This document shows positions 31,652 through 40,382 of a DNA stretch of 64,000 nucleotides, one piece after another (positions within the stretch are counted from its first letter, which is position 1; each line of letters starts with the position of its first letter). The position numbers were made by a program, and so were the translations under genes. Origin of the DNA: Brevibacterium jeotgali (GTDB lineage: Bacteria > Actinomycetota > Actinomycetes > Actinomycetales > Brevibacteriaceae). The stretch spans positions 343,498 to 407,497 of the forward strand of contig NZ_FXZM01000001.1 of NCBI RefSeq assembly GCF_900169175.1, in the 5' to 3' direction. Below the pieces are notes generated by a model that had not been told where the DNA came from, did not search any database, and worked only from the letters and a program-made list of their open reading frames with translations.

Positions 31652-31657
31652 TACACT
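31652..31657 (+). promoter_or_regulatory. Candidate -10 element, leaderless asparaginase mRNA
   Basis: TACACT ends seven bases before the ATG of the asparaginase gene, and no ribosome binding site precedes that ATG. Transcription would therefore start at or next to the initiation codon, as in the leaderless mRNAs common in Actinomycetota. Confidence 0.4.
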
Positions 31658-31663
31658 CGCGGC

Positions 31664-32767
31664 ATGAGTGCTCCCCGACTCCACGTCATCGCCCTGGGAG
31701 GCACGATCGCCTCCGCACCGCAGTCCGATGCCGCCCCCGGCGTCTCCCCGAGCATCGGTGCGGAGCAGATCGCAGCCGCCGCGCGTCTCGACACGCTCCG
31801 CGTCACCGGTGGTGGCACCGTCAGTGATGGAGGCACCGCCCGGGACGCCGGCCCAGCCGCAGCCGGCGAGCCCCCGCTGATCACCTTCGAGCAGCTCGCG
31901 CAGGTGGGCTCCGGGTCGATCACGCTCCCTCACCTCTTCGAGGCTGTGCGGTCCATCCGCCGGGCGGCGGCCGCCGGCGCGGACGGCGTCGTCCTCACAC
32001 AGGGCACAGACACGCTCGAGGATTCGGCCTTCGTCCTCGCCCTGCTCAACGACGCGGGCATCCCCGTCGTCCTGACGGGCGCGATGCGCAGCCCCTCGTC
32101 GCCGGGCGCCGATGGCGGGGCCAACGTGCGGGCAGCCGCCCGCACAGCCCTCGACCCCACGATGAAGGACCTCGCAGCCGACCGTCGTCTGGCCGCCGCC
32201 CTGGTCTTCGCCGACGAGGTCTTCGACCCGCTGTCCGTCACGAAGGCGCACACGACCTCGTTCGCGGCGTTCCAGGCCGGGCTGGGCCAGGGTCCGCTGG
32301 GCTGGGTGTCCGAGGACCGGCTCGTCCTGCCCCACGTCCCCGCCGTGTCCCGCGCCGTCGCCGGCTGGTCCGTTCCCGAGGACCCGGAGGGCGACCCGTC
32401 AGCTCCCGGCGCTGCTCGGGCCTTCCCCCGTGTCGCCGTCATCGAGGCGGGCCTCGACGACGACCTGTCGCTGGTGGAGGAGCTCGCCGAGGCCGGGTAC
32501 GCGGGCTGTGTCCTGGCTGGAGTGGGAGGCGGTCACGTCCCGCAGTCGACCGTCGGGCGCGTCGCGGAGCTCGCTGCGAAGATCCCGGTCGTCCTGGCCT
32601 CTCGCACCGGTGCCGGTGCGACACTCGAGCAGACCTACGGGTACCCCGGTGCGGAGATCGACCTGCTGGGACGCGGACTCGTCCCCGCGGGGACGCTCAA
32701 CGCGCGGAAGGCCCGCCTGGCACTGGTCCTCGCGCTCACCTTCGGGACGGACCTCCCGGGTCTCTGA
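31664..32767 (+). CDS. L-asparaginase
   Basis: This 367-residue protein hydrolyses asparagine to aspartate and ammonia. It has the first catalytic threonine motif (VIALGGTIAS) at residues ~8-17, the second motif VVLTQGTDTLEDSAF near 108-122 and GAMRSPSSPGADGGAN. No signal peptide is present, so it is cytoplasmic. Low-complexity insertions lie around 45-70. The start at 31664 places the GGTIAS motif at the family position. Convergent or adjacent genes are not functionally related. Confidence 0.92.
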   Translation: MSAPRLHVIALGGTIASAPQSDAAPGVSPSIGAEQIAAAARLDTLRVTGGGTVSDGGTARDAGPAAAGEPPLITFEQLAQVGSGSITLPHLFEAVRSIRRAAAAGADGVVLTQGTDTLEDSAFVLALLNDAGIPVVLTGAMRSPSSPGADGGANVRAAARTALDPTMKDLAADRRLAAALVFADEVFDPLSVTKAHTTSFAAFQAGLGQGPLGWVSEDRLVLPHVPAVSRAVAGWSVPEDPEGDPSAPGAARAFPRVAVIEAGLDDDLSLVEELAEAGYAGCVLAGVGGGHVPQSTVGRVAELAAKIPVVLASRTGAGATLEQTYGYPGAEIDLLGRGLVPAGTLNARKARLALVLALTFGTDLPGL

Positions 32768-32844
32768 CCGTTCCCGGCGGCCTCCATCCAACTCGCCTGC
32801 TCCATACTGGGACCGGACGCAGACATCGACCGCACGGGAGGATC

Positions 32845-33201
32845 ATGATGGGGAAGCTGGCACTGGTGGGACTGGGCACCGCCCTGGGAACGGCACTCGG
32901 GTCACTGGGAGTGCTCGCTGGGCAGCGCAGTGGGATCCTGCCGCCTCCGACCACACCCGGCGATCCGTGGGAGAGCCCGTCGACCACCACCGAACAGGCG
33001 CCGCAGGAGGGCCCCCTCCGCTGCCTGTCCGTCGCGGAGGTCGCCGAACTGCTGGGCGTCACGCACACGCAGGTGGAGACGGATTCGGACCTGCCGGAGC
33101 CGGACGTCACCGTCGGAGGGACCCGCGGATGGCTCGAGCCGACGATCGAGTGCTGGCTCGGCGATCGTCTGGCACGAGCAGGGGGCCGCGCGGAGTCCTG
33201 A
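32845..33201 (+). CDS. Small protein with N-terminal hydrophobic segment and excisionase-like helix-turn-helix
   Basis: This 118-residue protein starts with a glycine-rich hydrophobic helix (residues 4-25), continues with a Pro/Thr/Gln-rich spacer, and ends with LSVAEVAELLGVTHTQVETDSDLPEPDVTVGG and a tryptophan-containing segment (RGWLEPTIECW). This is the pattern of MerR/AlpA-type small DNA-binding domains. A hydrophobic segment before such a domain is unusual. GGGAGG precedes ATG 32845 and an alternative ATG at 32848. No integrase or phage gene is next to it. The function is unknown. Confidence 0.65.
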   Translation: MMGKLALVGLGTALGTALGSLGVLAGQRSGILPPPTTPGDPWESPSTTTEQAPQEGPLRCLSVAEVAELLGVTHTQVETDSDLPEPDVTVGGTRGWLEPTIECWLGDRLARAGGRAES

Positions 33202-33255
33202 CGGCCCGGTCTCCCGAGCGCGGTCTCCGCACGGCCCCTTCCACGCAGGTGTGGC

Positions 33256-34275
33256 TCACTCCCCGATCTTCACGACCGTCTTGCCGAAGTTCTTGCCCTC
33301 GAGCATGGCGTTGAACGCGTCGAGCACGTTGTCGAAGCCATCGATGACCTCTTCCTGGTACTTCACGTCGCCCGACTTCACCCAGGCGGTCATGTCGCGC
33401 AGGAAGTCGTCGTGCATCGCCTCGACGAACTCGCTCTGGATGAAGCCGCGGATCGTCAGCGACTTGGTGAGGGACATCCGCATGACCTTCTCCATCGAGC
33501 CGGCTGGGGCGAATTCTGCCGTTCCGTTGTAGTTCGCGACCAGGCCGCACACCGGGACGCGCGCGTAGAGGTTGAGACGCGGGAGGACGGATTCCCACAC
33601 GGGACCGCCCACGTTCTCGAAGTACACGTCGATTCCGTCCGGAGCCGCTGCCTTGAGCGCACCCCGCAGGTCATCGCCGCGGTGGTCGAGTGCCTCGTCG
33701 AAGCCGAACTCCTTCAGCAGTGCGACCTTCTCCTCGCCTCCTGCGATGCCGATCGCCTTCGCGCCCTTGAGCTTCGCGATCTGGCCGACCGCCGAACCCA
33801 CCGGCCCGGTCGCCGCGGCGACGGCGACCGTCTCGCCCTCCTGAGGCCTCCCGATCGCCAGCAGACCCGCGTACGCCGTGAAGCCGGGCATGCCCAGCAC
33901 GCCCAGCGCCGTCGTCATCGGCACCTCGTCCGGGTTCAGCACTCGCAGGTTCGCCGCATCCTCGACCGAATACTCCGCCCAGCCGCCGTAGCCCAGCACC
34001 ACGTCGCCCACGGCGACGGCGTCGGATTCGGTGGCGACGACCTCGGACACCGTGGCGCCCACCATGAGTCCGCCGATCTCGACCGGCGGCGCGTAGGACT
34101 TCGCGTCGTCCATCCGGCCGCGCATGTACGGGTCGAGCGACAGGTAGAGGGTGCGCAGGACGGCCTGGCCATCGCGCGGGGTCGGGATGGGCTTGGAGAC
34201 GATGTCGAAGTCGTCTGCGGTGGGCGCGCCCGTCGGGCGGGCGGCGAGTCGGTAGCTGCGATAGGTCTCGGTCAT
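33256..34275 (-). CDS. NADP-dependent MDR oxidoreductase (leukotriene B4 dehydrogenase/CurA-like)
   Basis: This 339-residue protein has the N-terminal RLAARPTGAPTADDFDIVSKPIPTPRDGQAVLRTLYLSLDPYMRGRM segment diagnostic of the PTGR/CurA branch, and a Rossmann motif VAVAAATGPVGSAVGQIAKLKGAKAIGIAGGEEK. These enzymes reduce alpha,beta-unsaturated carbonyls with NADPH and lack zinc. The ATG at 34275 has AGGGGA upstream; an earlier ATG adds ten residues without support. It is convergent with the small HTH gene. Confidence 0.9.
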   Translation of the reverse strand: MTETYRSYRLAARPTGAPTADDFDIVSKPIPTPRDGQAVLRTLYLSLDPYMRGRMDDAKSYAPPVEIGGLMVGATVSEVVATESDAVAVGDVVLGYGGWAEYSVEDAANLRVLNPDEVPMTTALGVLGMPGFTAYAGLLAIGRPQEGETVAVAAATGPVGSAVGQIAKLKGAKAIGIAGGEEKVALLKEFGFDEALDHRGDDLRGALKAAAPDGIDVYFENVGGPVWESVLPRLNLYARVPVCGLVANYNGTAEFAPAGSMEKVMRMSLTKSLTIRGFIQSEFVEAMHDDFLRDMTAWVKSGDVKYQEEVIDGFDNVLDAFNAMLEGKNFGKTVVKIGE

Positions 34276-34468
34276 CGGGATCCCCTGTTCTGCCGAAGTC
34301 GGCATCTACGAACGCGACGGTGCCGAACGCACACGTGCGCATCTTCGCGCTGGTCAACCGCCACGGATAGAAGCGTGCGACGGCTGTGCCGATCAGCCTA
34401 CTAGCCCGGCCTTCACGACCTGCGACCCCCGGCCCGTCGCGGGTCCATCACCGCAGACCGCGGACGCG

Positions 34469-34548
34469 GTCCGTCAGGATCCCTGTCCGTCAGGATCCCC
34501 GTCCGACAGGGTCCCCGTCCGTCAGGGTCCCCGTCCGTCAGGGCCGGC
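34469..34548. repeat. Five 16-base tandem repeats after the DUF4097 gene
   Basis: Units of the form GTCCGTCAGGATCCCT follow at 34469, 34485, 34501, 34517 and 34533, with 1-4 changes between copies. The array ends six bases before the DUF4097 stop and sits in the 278-base gap before the MDR gene. It resembles the Ser/Asp-coding repeats inside the adjacent gene and may be their decayed continuation. Confidence 0.85.
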
Positions 34549-34553
34549 CTGCG

Positions 34554-36035
34554 TCAGACGCGACCTGCGTCTGACGCCGCAGACTCGCTTCCGCCCTCGG
34601 AGTCCCGGTCCGCATCCTGGTCGGAGACCTCGTCGGAGTCCCGATCAGCGTCCTGGCCGTCCTGGTCGGAGTCCCGGTCAGACTCCCCGCCGGAGTCCCG
34701 GTCGCCGCCCCGGTCATCCTGATCGTCGTCCCAGCCGTCCTCCCAGTCGTCCTCCCAGTCGTCGTCCCAGTCGTCATCTGTGTCAGCACCACGCGCTCCA
34801 TCGGAGCCGTCGCGGTACTGCACATTCACGGAGCCGCTGTCCGACGAGACCGTCACGGGCACGACCCCGTCGCCGGGAGGAGTCTGCTGCACAGCGACGT
34901 CAGTCCAGCCCGCAGAGGACCCGGCGTTCACGGAGTATCCGGTCACGTCCTGATCCACGAGGTTCTCCTCGCGCGGCAGCGATACCGTGACCGCTCCGTT
35001 CTGCGCGTGCGCCTCGATGCCCTGCACCGGGACGACGGTCCCGCTGAAGCCGAGCTCGATCCCACCCGTCGTCGTCCGCGCAGTCACGGTCTCCGCGACT
35101 TCGAGGTGCGACCCGTCGATGTACCCGGCCGTCGCCTCCATCGACAGGCTGTCCATCGCACCGGAGACGTCGAGGAATCCTGTGCGCGTGCGTGCCTCCA
35201 CGGTGCTCGCCTCGAGGTCGAGCACCATCGCACCTGCCTGCGTCTGCACCCGCACGTCGTTGAACTCGCCGACCAGTTCGGTGAAGCCGAAATCGCTCAT
35301 GACGTCGAGGTCCATCGTCCGCGCCTGATCGCTCGGCAGCTCGATCGTGACGGTGTTCTCCATTCCGACGTTCGGAGTCCACCAGCGGTAGCTCCCCGGT
35401 GCACGCGGTATCGAGACGGTGGCGGTTCCCTCATCGCCCGTGATCGCCGGGGTGCTCTTCTGCGTGTCGGCGCCCCGGTAGGTGTGGCGGACCAGCGGCG
35501 CGTCGATGTCGTCGCGCGATTCGACCTCCACTGTGGCGCTGTCAGCGTTGACGGTGAGGGCCTCGAGATCCGCCGGAAGATCGTGGGTCGTCTCCTCCCG
35601 CACCAGAGTCGACAGTCCCACGCCGGTGTACGCGAGCGCGGACACCGGCATGAGCAGCGCGAGCACTCCGACGACCGCGATTCCGACGCGCATGAGCGAC
35701 CGCGGAGCGCTGCCCACGGTCAGTGGCCGTGCGGGCCCGGCCGACTCGGAGGTCGGTGCCATCGGCGGTGGCTGATGTGCGCCTCCGGCCGAGCCTTGGG
35801 TGCCGGGATTATGGGTGCCGGGACCATGGTGGCCGGCCTGCGGTGCAGCCGGGGAGTACTGTCCCGCGCCGTGAGATGCCGCTTCCGGCGACTGGTGCGG
35901 ACCCGCAGCGAAATCGTTCGGCTGCTGCTGGCTATGGTGCTGGCCCTGCTGCGGGCCCTGGTGCTGATTCTGGGGGTTCTGGGGGTACCGGGGGTTCTGC
36001 CCGCTAGCGGGGCCGGGGACGTGCGGGGTGCTCAT
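34554..36035 (-). CDS. DUF4097-type membrane-anchored protein with acidic Asp/Ser repeat tail
   Basis: This 493-residue protein has a Pro/Gln/His/Gly-rich N-terminal ~105 residues, one transmembrane helix (~115-137), a DUF4097-like parallel beta-helix region (~150-420, repeated V-x-V/T-x-T-x-x-G motifs such as VQTQAGAMVLDLEASTVEA) and a C-terminal ~75 residues almost entirely Asp, Ser, Glu, Gly and Arg. The beta-helix would face outwards. The acidic tail, with WDDDWEDDWEDGWDDD, could bind calcium or cell-wall cations; that is inference. It is downstream of a histidine kinase and response regulator on the same strand, with a 121-base gap. Confidence 0.75.
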   Translation of the reverse strand: MSTPHVPGPASGQNPRYPQNPQNQHQGPQQGQHHSQQQPNDFAAGPHQSPEAASHGAGQYSPAAPQAGHHGPGTHNPGTQGSAGGAHQPPPMAPTSESAGPARPLTVGSAPRSLMRVGIAVVGVLALLMPVSALAYTGVGLSTLVREETTHDLPADLEALTVNADSATVEVESRDDIDAPLVRHTYRGADTQKSTPAITGDEGTATVSIPRAPGSYRWWTPNVGMENTVTIELPSDQARTMDLDVMSDFGFTELVGEFNDVRVQTQAGAMVLDLEASTVEARTRTGFLDVSGAMDSLSMEATAGYIDGSHLEVAETVTARTTTGGIELGFSGTVVPVQGIEAHAQNGAVTVSLPREENLVDQDVTGYSVNAGSSAGWTDVAVQQTPPGDGVVPVTVSSDSGSVNVQYRDGSDGARGADTDDDWDDDWEDDWEDGWDDDQDDRGGDRDSGGESDRDSDQDGQDADRDSDEVSDQDADRDSEGGSESAASDAGRV

Positions 36036-36156
36036 GGTCGTTCCTCATGCTCATTCCAGCGTGCGCGATGTGCGCGACTGCCAAGGAGTGTCTGCTGTGT
36101 CGTGGGGCGAGTGCCCGTGTCCGGTGCACCGATCGGCTGCGGAGCGTTCATGCCGC

Positions 36157-36801
36157 TCACGCGTCCAGGAAGCGCAGGACGGCGAGCACGCGGCGGTTCT
36201 CGGTCGTGTCTGCGGAGAGGCCGAACTTCGTGAAGATGGAGCTGATGTGCTTCTCCACGGCTCCGGCGGACAGGTACATGGTCGAGGCGATCGCGGAGTT
36301 CGACTTGCCCGACGCCATATGCTCGAGCACATCGCGCTCCCGCCCGCTGAGGCCGGCCAATCCGTCCTGCTTCCGTGAGCGGACGAGGATCTGGGAGACG
36401 ACCTCGGGATCGAGGACGGTGCCGCCCCCGGCCACCTCTTCGACCGCGTCGAGGAAGTCACCGACGTCTGCTACGCGATCCTTGAGGAGGTAGCCGAAGC
36501 TGGCTCCGCCGCCGGCGATCAGCTCGCTCGCATAGCGCTCTTCGACGTACTGGCTGAGCACCAGGACTCCCACGTCCGGGTTCTGCTCACGGATGAGTGT
36601 CGCCGCGCGGATTCCCTCGTCCGTGAACGTCGGGGGCATCCGCACGTCCACGACCGCGAGGTCGGGATTGAGCGCGGCGACCGAGCTCAGCAGGCCGTTG
36701 GCCTCTGCCACAGCACCCACGACCTCGTGTCCCGAGTCGGTGAGCAGGCGGGAGATCCCCTCCCGGAGCAGGACGTTGTCTTCAGCGATCACGATGCGCA
36801 T
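36157..36801 (-). CDS. NarL/LuxR-family response regulator
   Basis: This 214-residue protein has a receiver domain (IVIAEDNVLLREGISRLL with the acidic pair, the phosphoacceptor Asp in LAVVDVRMPP, the Lys in GYLLKDRV) and a C-terminal LuxR helix-turn-helix (LSGRERDVLEHMASGKSNSAIASTMYLSAGAVEKHISSIFTKFGL). GGAGG precedes the ATG, which overlaps the histidine kinase gene by 13 bases, so the pair is a co-translated two-component system. Confidence 0.95.
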   Translation of the reverse strand: MRIVIAEDNVLLREGISRLLTDSGHEVVGAVAEANGLLSSVAALNPDLAVVDVRMPPTFTDEGIRAATLIREQNPDVGVLVLSQYVEERYASELIAGGGASFGYLLKDRVADVGDFLDAVEEVAGGGTVLDPEVVSQILVRSRKQDGLAGLSGRERDVLEHMASGKSNSAIASTMYLSAGAVEKHISSIFTKFGLSADTTENRRVLAVLRFLDA

Positions 36802-38348
36802 GGCACCTCCGCAACGATGGTGGTCGGGCCGCCGATGGGGCTGGTGACCGTCAGGGTTCCCTTGGCCGATGCGACACGGTCCGCCAGGCCGGCGAGCCCG
36901 GTGGAGGTGCCGCCGCGGTCGATCCGTGCTCCACCTGCACCGTCGTCGGCCACGACGATCTGCAGTCGGCCCGGCTGCGCCCCGCGCACGGCTACCCGCA
37001 CGCTGTGCGCCTGTGCGTGCTTGGCGATGTTCGTCAGCGATTCCGCGACGACGAAGTAGGAGACGCTCTCCGCTTCTTTGTTCAAGTCAGCGGGCACCTG
37101 CACATCGACCGCGACAGGTACGGACGACCGTGCGGCGAGGGCACTGATCGCAGCGTCCAGACCACGGTCCTCGAGCACTGCCGGGTGGATGCCGCGTGCC
37201 AGCTGGCGCAGCTCCGTGATCGCGTCCTTCGAATCCTGGTGGGCCTCGGCGACGAGGTCCCGTCCGCCTTCCGGATCCGTGTCGAGCTTCCTGCGCGCCA
37301 TTCCCAGCTTCATGCTGAGGGCCACGAGCATCGGCTGGACGCCATCGTGCAGATCGCGTTCGATCCGCAGCCGCTCCGTCGTCGCCGCGTCGACCGCACC
37401 GGTGCGAGCCGTTTCGAGGGCTCCCACCTCCCGGGTGAGCGTGTCGCGTTCGGCACGCAGTGCAGCGGCACGGGTCGGCGGCAGCAGACTGCGGTCCAGC
37501 AGCCGGTCCGGCAGCACGGACAGTCCGAGGATGACGAATCCGACGACGGCCGACGCACCACCGGCGAGGCCCAGGCCCATGCGGGCGGCCATGGACGCAT
37601 CGGCAGAGATGAGACCGTCGAAGATCACAGGGTTGATGGCAGAGGTGAGGGCGAACGTCGAGAACGTGAGCCCCGCCAGCAGAAGGATCCCGATGGTCCC
37701 GCCGTAGAGCGTCTTCACCACGTGGTGCGCGGTCGACCTCCAGAATCCCTGTGAGGTGAGGATGAGCCACTGCTGATGCAGCCACCCCGGGAAGCCGGTG
37801 CGGCGGGTCCTCCGCGCGGCCGGAACGAGGTTCTGCTCGCCGTAGACAGCCTCCGACCGTACGCGTTCGAGGTGATTGACCCCGCGCTGCAGGAAGAACC
37901 ACGCGGCGAGCGCGAAGATGCCCGCGCCCAGGGCGAAGATCCCGCCCAGCCCGGTGACGAAGAGGACGATGGGGAACCAGAGCCACACGACGGTGAGCAC
38001 TGCGGAGACGAGGACATTCAGCATCCCCATGGCCCACGGCAGTCGCTGCGGTTCGAAGAGGCGGACGCTGTCTGCCGCGTCACGGCCATGGGTCCGCGGC
38101 ACGGCCGGTGCGGTGCTCAGATCATGGCCCGTCGGCACGGCGCCGGTGTGCTCCGGGGCATCCATCACAGCAGTCGGTGCGGGGACGGGGGTGGAGACCT
38201 GCGTCGTGAGCTCCTCGCCCTGCGGATCGTACGGCCGAGTCTGCGGCTCGTATGCCCGGGTCTCCGCCGATGCGGTCGCACCTGGTTCGGGAGTTCTGGG
38301 TCTGTCGTCGTCGGGCCGCAGCGGCCTCGTGGTCGGTTCGTCGTTCAT
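36789..38348 (-). CDS. Sensor histidine kinase, HisKA_3 type
   Basis: This 519-residue protein has an ~85-residue Pro/Thr/Glu-rich cytoplasmic N-terminus, then hydrophobic segments near residues 95-140 and 200-265 forming a putative four-helix sensor domain. A dimerisation/phosphoacceptor domain follows with the H-box TTERLRIERDLHDGVQPMLVAL, then an HATPase_c domain (AESLTNIAKHAQ; VADDGAGGA; GLAGLADRVASAKGTLTV). It should phosphorylate the overlapping response regulator. The ATG at 38348 follows GGAGAG. The divergent promoter region contains the palindrome at 38407-38420. The signal is unknown. Confidence 0.93.
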   Translation of the reverse strand: MNDEPTTRPLRPDDDRPRTPEPGATASAETRAYEPQTRPYDPQGEELTTQVSTPVPAPTAVMDAPEHTGAVPTGHDLSTAPAVPRTHGRDAADSVRLFEPQRLPWAMGMLNVLVSAVLTVVWLWFPIVLFVTGLGGIFALGAGIFALAAWFFLQRGVNHLERVRSEAVYGEQNLVPAARRTRRTGFPGWLHQQWLILTSQGFWRSTAHHVVKTLYGGTIGILLLAGLTFSTFALTSAINPVIFDGLISADASMAARMGLGLAGGASAVVGFVILGLSVLPDRLLDRSLLPPTRAAALRAERDTLTREVGALETARTGAVDAATTERLRIERDLHDGVQPMLVALSMKLGMARRKLDTDPEGGRDLVAEAHQDSKDAITELRQLARGIHPAVLEDRGLDAAISALAARSSVPVAVDVQVPADLNKEAESVSYFVVAESLTNIAKHAQAHSVRVAVRGAQPGRLQIVVADDGAGGARIDRGGTSTGLAGLADRVASAKGTLTVTSPIGGPTTIVAEVPCAS

Positions 38349-38406
38349 GTCATCCACTCTCCAGCCCACGGCACATCCGAGCCACGGGGTCAACAGCAGA
38401 ACTCGG

Positions 38407-38420
38407 TAGGGAAAACCCTA
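38407..38420. promoter_or_regulatory. TAGGG-AAAA-CCCTA inverted repeat between the kinase and membrane-protein genes
   Basis: TAGGG and CCCTA flank AAAA in the 190-base divergent region. LuxR-type response regulators commonly bind such short symmetrical sites near their own promoter, so autoregulation of the kinase operon and control of the divergent gene are plausible. Confidence 0.55.
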
Positions 38421-38452
38421 GTCGTCGTGGACGAGGGCCCGATCTCACTACC

Positions 38453-38542
38453 ATGGACGACAGATCCGATGCGGTCTCCGGAGGCGGCCTCGCCGCAGCC
38501 TTCGGCCCGCAGAACCCCCACGCAGGGAGCCCCGTCGCATGA
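38453..38542 (+). CDS. Possible 29-residue leader peptide coupled to the membrane-protein gene
   Basis: An ATG at 38453 opens MDDRSDAVSGGGLAAAFGPQ and nine further residues, ending in a TGA that overlaps the next ATG as ATGA. The overlap and absence of any other upstream frame suggest translational coupling. No strong ribosome binding site precedes it, so it could be chance. Confidence 0.3.
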   Translation: MDDRSDAVSGGGLAAAFGPQNPHAGSPVA

Positions 38543-39126
38543 CCCAGCCCATGCAGTTCCTTCCGCCGCGGCGCTCCAGGCAGCGCATCCGCGTTCTCCT
38601 CGCCGCCGCGGTCGTCCTGGGAGTCCTGAACTCGGTCGCGTACCACTCCGCTGCGATCAGCGGCTGGATCCCACACATGCAGGTGCCTGATCGGCAGCTG
38701 GTGGGAGTGCTCCTGGGTTCAGACCTGATCCTGGGCCTGCTGGCCCTGTGCCTCGTGCCCGCCGCCATCGCCCATGACACGGAGGAGCTCGAGGAGGACT
38801 CCTACATCGGGCCGCCGTCGGCACTCGTCGCGGGTCTTGTCGTGATCACGGTGTGGCAGGTCGCTCCGCTGGCGATGGCGGGCGGTGCGATCGTCATCAT
38901 CTCCATCTCATCGCGCGTCTCCGCGTCCTGGACCGTCCCTGCGATCTGCGCGTCGATCCTGTCCGCACTCATCTCCCAGTTGGCGTTCCAGCCCCAGCAG
39001 CCAGGGCTCAGTTGGGGAACGATCGGGATGACCACGATCATCACCCTGCTCCTCGTTGCTCTGGGGACGGTGCGCGGGAAGCATCTCCGGTCCCTGCGGT
39101 GGCCACCCGGCGGTTCCGCCGGCTGA
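38539..39126 (+). CDS. Small polytopic membrane protein of unknown function
   Basis: This 195-residue protein has about five hydrophobic segments, near residues 20-38, 56-78, 95-125, 128-145 and 150-168, with a positively charged ending. I recognise no family. It is divergent from the histidine kinase, the TAGGGAAAACCCTA site lies between them, and its size resembles a free-standing sensor domain of a NarL-type kinase. CAGGGAG lies a few bases upstream of the ATG. Confidence 0.65.
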   Translation: MTQPMQFLPPRRSRQRIRVLLAAAVVLGVLNSVAYHSAAISGWIPHMQVPDRQLVGVLLGSDLILGLLALCLVPAAIAHDTEELEEDSYIGPPSALVAGLVVITVWQVAPLAMAGGAIVIISISSRVSASWTVPAICASILSALISQLAFQPQQPGLSWGTIGMTTIITLLLVALGTVRGKHLRSLRWPPGGSAG

Positions 39127-39192
39127 CGGACGATCGCTGCGAGGAGCCACTCACTCGGTGCGCTGACCTGGCCGGGAACGACGGACCGCTCT

Positions 39193-39210
39193 AGAACGGA
39201 TGAACGTTCT
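39193..39210. promoter_or_regulatory. AGAACG-N6-CGTTCT inverted repeat before the alcohol dehydrogenase gene
   Basis: AGAACG and CGTTCT are perfect arms six bases apart, 65 bases before the dehydrogenase start. The half-sites are the same as in the CAAGAACGATCGTTCTTG sites near 44276 and 54899, but with a different spacing, so a TetR-type protein may bind. Confidence 0.5.
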
Positions 39211-39274
39211 GTGATTGGCTGAAGTCACGCACCCGGCGACGGAGCTGGGTGACAGATTCGTCAGGAGGAACCCC

Positions 39275-40339
39275 ATGAAGGTGTTCGAAGTCGCATCAGC
39301 CGGAGCTCCCGCACAGGAAGCGGAGAGGCCCACACCAGACCTCACGGGCAGGGAAGTTCTCGTCAAGGTCACGAACTCGGGAGTGTGCCACTCCGATGTC
39401 CACTGCGCGGAGGGCTTCTTCGACATGGGCGACGCCGGCAAGGCGCCCGTCGAGTCGCTGGGGATGTCGTTCCCCCTGGTCCTCGGCCATGAGATCGTCG
39501 GTGAGGTCACCGCAGTCGGCCCCGATGCGAGCCTCAGTCCGGGCGGGGAGAAGTTCATCGTCTTCCCCTGGATCGGCTGCGGCGAATGCGGTGCGTGTGC
39601 GGAGGACCGCGAGAACTACTGCACCGGTGCACGACGGAACCTGTCGCTGCAGAACGACGGAGGCTTCGCACGCGAGGTCTGGGTGCCCGACGAGCGCTAC
39701 CTCATCCCCGTCGGCGATCTCGATCCCAGCTGGGCGGCGACGCTCGCATGCTCCGGACTCACCGGCTACGCCGCCGTGTCGAAGGCTCTCACGACCGAGG
39801 TCGACCGACCGATCGCCGTCATCGGCACCGGTGGTGTGGGGCTGAGCGCCGTCGTGCTCCTCAAGGCTCGCGGACACAAGAACGTCGTCGCGGCGGACGT
39901 CTCCGAGAACGCGCTGAAGAATGCGGAGGCAGCGGGCGCGACCTCGACGGTCCTCACCACGGGTGACGACCCGGTGAAGGACATCGTCCAGGCAGGCGGC
40001 GGAAAGCTCGCTGCGGTCATCGATTTCGTCAACAACACGGTGACGTCGTCGATCGCGCTGGGCACCCTGGGGACCGGAGGGAAGCTTGTGGGTGTCGGTC
40101 TGTTCGGCGGCCAGCTCGCGTTCCCCACGACCGTCGTCGCTCTGCAGCAGCTGAAGATCGAGGGCAACTTCGTGGGCAATCTGCCCGAACTGCGCGAGCT
40201 CATCGAACTGGCCAAGTCGACTCAGCTGCCCCAGCTGCCCATCACGGAGAAGCCGCTCGAGGCCGCAGAGGTCAACGCCGCACTCACCGCGATCGAAGAG
40301 GGCACGATCTCCGGCCGGACCGTGCTCGTCGCGGACTGA
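39275..40339 (+). CDS. Zinc-dependent alcohol dehydrogenase
   Basis: This 354-residue medium-chain dehydrogenase has the catalytic zinc Cys and His motifs (GVCHSDVHCAEG, GHEIVGEV), the structural four-Cys cluster CGECGACAEDRENYC and the Rossmann motif IAVIGTGGVGLSAVVLLKA. The ATG is preceded by AGGAGG. It stands alone and is convergent with the FMN reductase gene across a strong hairpin. The substrate is unknown; primary alcohols or aldehydes are typical of this branch. Confidence 0.92.
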   Translation: MKVFEVASAGAPAQEAERPTPDLTGREVLVKVTNSGVCHSDVHCAEGFFDMGDAGKAPVESLGMSFPLVLGHEIVGEVTAVGPDASLSPGGEKFIVFPWIGCGECGACAEDRENYCTGARRNLSLQNDGGFAREVWVPDERYLIPVGDLDPSWAATLACSGLTGYAAVSKALTTEVDRPIAVIGTGGVGLSAVVLLKARGHKNVVAADVSENALKNAEAAGATSTVLTTGDDPVKDIVQAGGGKLAAVIDFVNNTVTSSIALGTLGTGGKLVGVGLFGGQLAFPTTVVALQQLKIEGNFVGNLPELRELIELAKSTQLPQLPITEKPLEAAEVNAALTAIEEGTISGRTVLVAD

Positions 40340-40382
40340 CGTCGAGCCGGCTCGACGGCGCGCTCTCCCCGCACGGCCTCGT

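Noticed and set aside
34469..34548. Possible CRISPR array
   Set aside because: The 16-base units are directly adjacent with no spacers, and there are no cas genes.
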